In this document: piece after piece, positions 6,184 through 6,249 of the stretch | Layout of the letters: every line of letters begins with the position of its first letter | How positions within the stretch are numbered: position 1 is the stretch's first letter | Assembly: GCA_017620115.1 (NCBI GenBank) | Contig: JAFZRB010000362.1 | Location: 1-6,249, forward strand | Reading direction: 5' to 3' | Origin: Clostridia bacterium | Lineage (GTDB): Bacteria > Bacillota > Clostridia > Christensenellales > Aristaeellaceae | Length of the DNA: 6,249 bases | Position numbers and translations under genes: made by a program | The notes under the pieces: model-generated | Database searches by the model: none | Told to the model about the DNA's origin: nothing | The model's input: only the letters and a program-made list of their open reading frames with translations

Positions 6184-6229
6184 GCTTCCCCTGGAGGGGA
6201 AGCTGTCGCCGCAGGCGACTGATGAGGTG
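6184..6229. repeat. Dispersed-type extragenic palindromic repeat with two adjacent hairpins
   Basis: Hairpin one is a perfect 8-bp stem, GCTTCCCC (6184-6191) and GGGGAAGC (6196-6203), with loop TGGA. One base later, hairpin two has a perfect 6-bp stem, GTCGCC (6205-6210) and GGCGAC (6214-6219), with loop GCA. It ends in TGATGAGGTG. I recall very similar sequences scattered between genes in gut Clostridia, where they act like REP-type elements. Only one copy is visible here, so the repeat status rests on that recollection. Confidence 0.65.
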
Positions 6230-6249
6230 TTATCATTGCGACCAGCATC

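Larger units (their letters stand above)
6110..6249. other. Noncoding 3' flank; no gene or clear terminator for the regulator
   Basis: A pyrimidine-rich stretch after the stop (6111-6126) is followed by three hairpin-forming elements between 6155 and 6219. No hairpin has a T-run suited to termination on the plus strand. No supported reading frame begins before the window ends. Confidence 0.7.

Noticed and set aside
6225..6249. Possible start of another gene (GAGGTG followed by TTG at 6236)
   Set aside because: GAGGTG belongs to the end of the hairpin repeat, the start codon would be non-standard, and only a few codons remain before the window ends.

Overview
The window is GC-rich with strong GC bias at third codon positions, has strong Shine-Dalgarno sites, and is laid out like a genome of the Clostridia. 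The family resemblances (BmpA-type nucleoside transporter, SH3b-repeat wall protein with a distinctive C-terminal domain, Myb-like regulator ending its second module in QNKYR) and a double-hairpin intergenic repeat near the right edge all suggest a gut-type, high-GC Clostridia member (Oscillospirales or Christensenellales-like). This assignment is inference; no rRNA or marker gene is present.

Left half (1-2828, + strand): the 3' end of an ABC transporter operon. It holds the second nucleotide-binding half of a duplicated ATPase, followed by two different permease subunits of the LivH/RbsC-like superfamily. Motifs and gene order match the NupO-NupP-NupQ (YufO-YufP-YufQ) arrangement of nucleoside importers. 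Each downstream gene starts 8 nt inside the previous one, with a strong ribosome binding site in the upstream coding end, so translation is probably coupled. The ATPase N-terminal half and the expected BmpA-type substrate-binding lipoprotein would lie upstream, outside the window. A hairpin with a T-rich tail (2842-2878) ends the operon and may also serve the convergent gene.

Middle (2906-5026, - strand): one large secreted protein of 706 residues with a signal peptide, seven bacterial SH3 (SH3b) repeats and a C-terminal domain of about 140 residues. That domain carries His/Cys motifs reminiscent of L,D-transpeptidase-like catalytic domains. It has a near-consensus sigma-A promoter.

Right (5027-6249): an AT-richer divergent intergenic region of 231 bp carries promoters for both neighbours. 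It is followed by a 283-residue cytoplasmic protein with a Myb/SANT-like N-terminal module, probably a DNA-binding regulator. The last 140 bases are noncoding and contain a small hairpin followed by two adjacent perfect hairpins, which look like a dispersed extragenic repeat.

The transporter would import nucleosides, and the SH3b protein would act at the cell wall. The divergent regulator may control itself and the SH3b gene, but this is only a positional argument. I see no CRISPR, transposase, tRNA or rRNA. I do not see a clearly new multi-gene system. The least explained parts are the SH3b protein's C-terminal domain, the Myb-like regulator with its promoter-proximal symmetries, and the terminal repeat.
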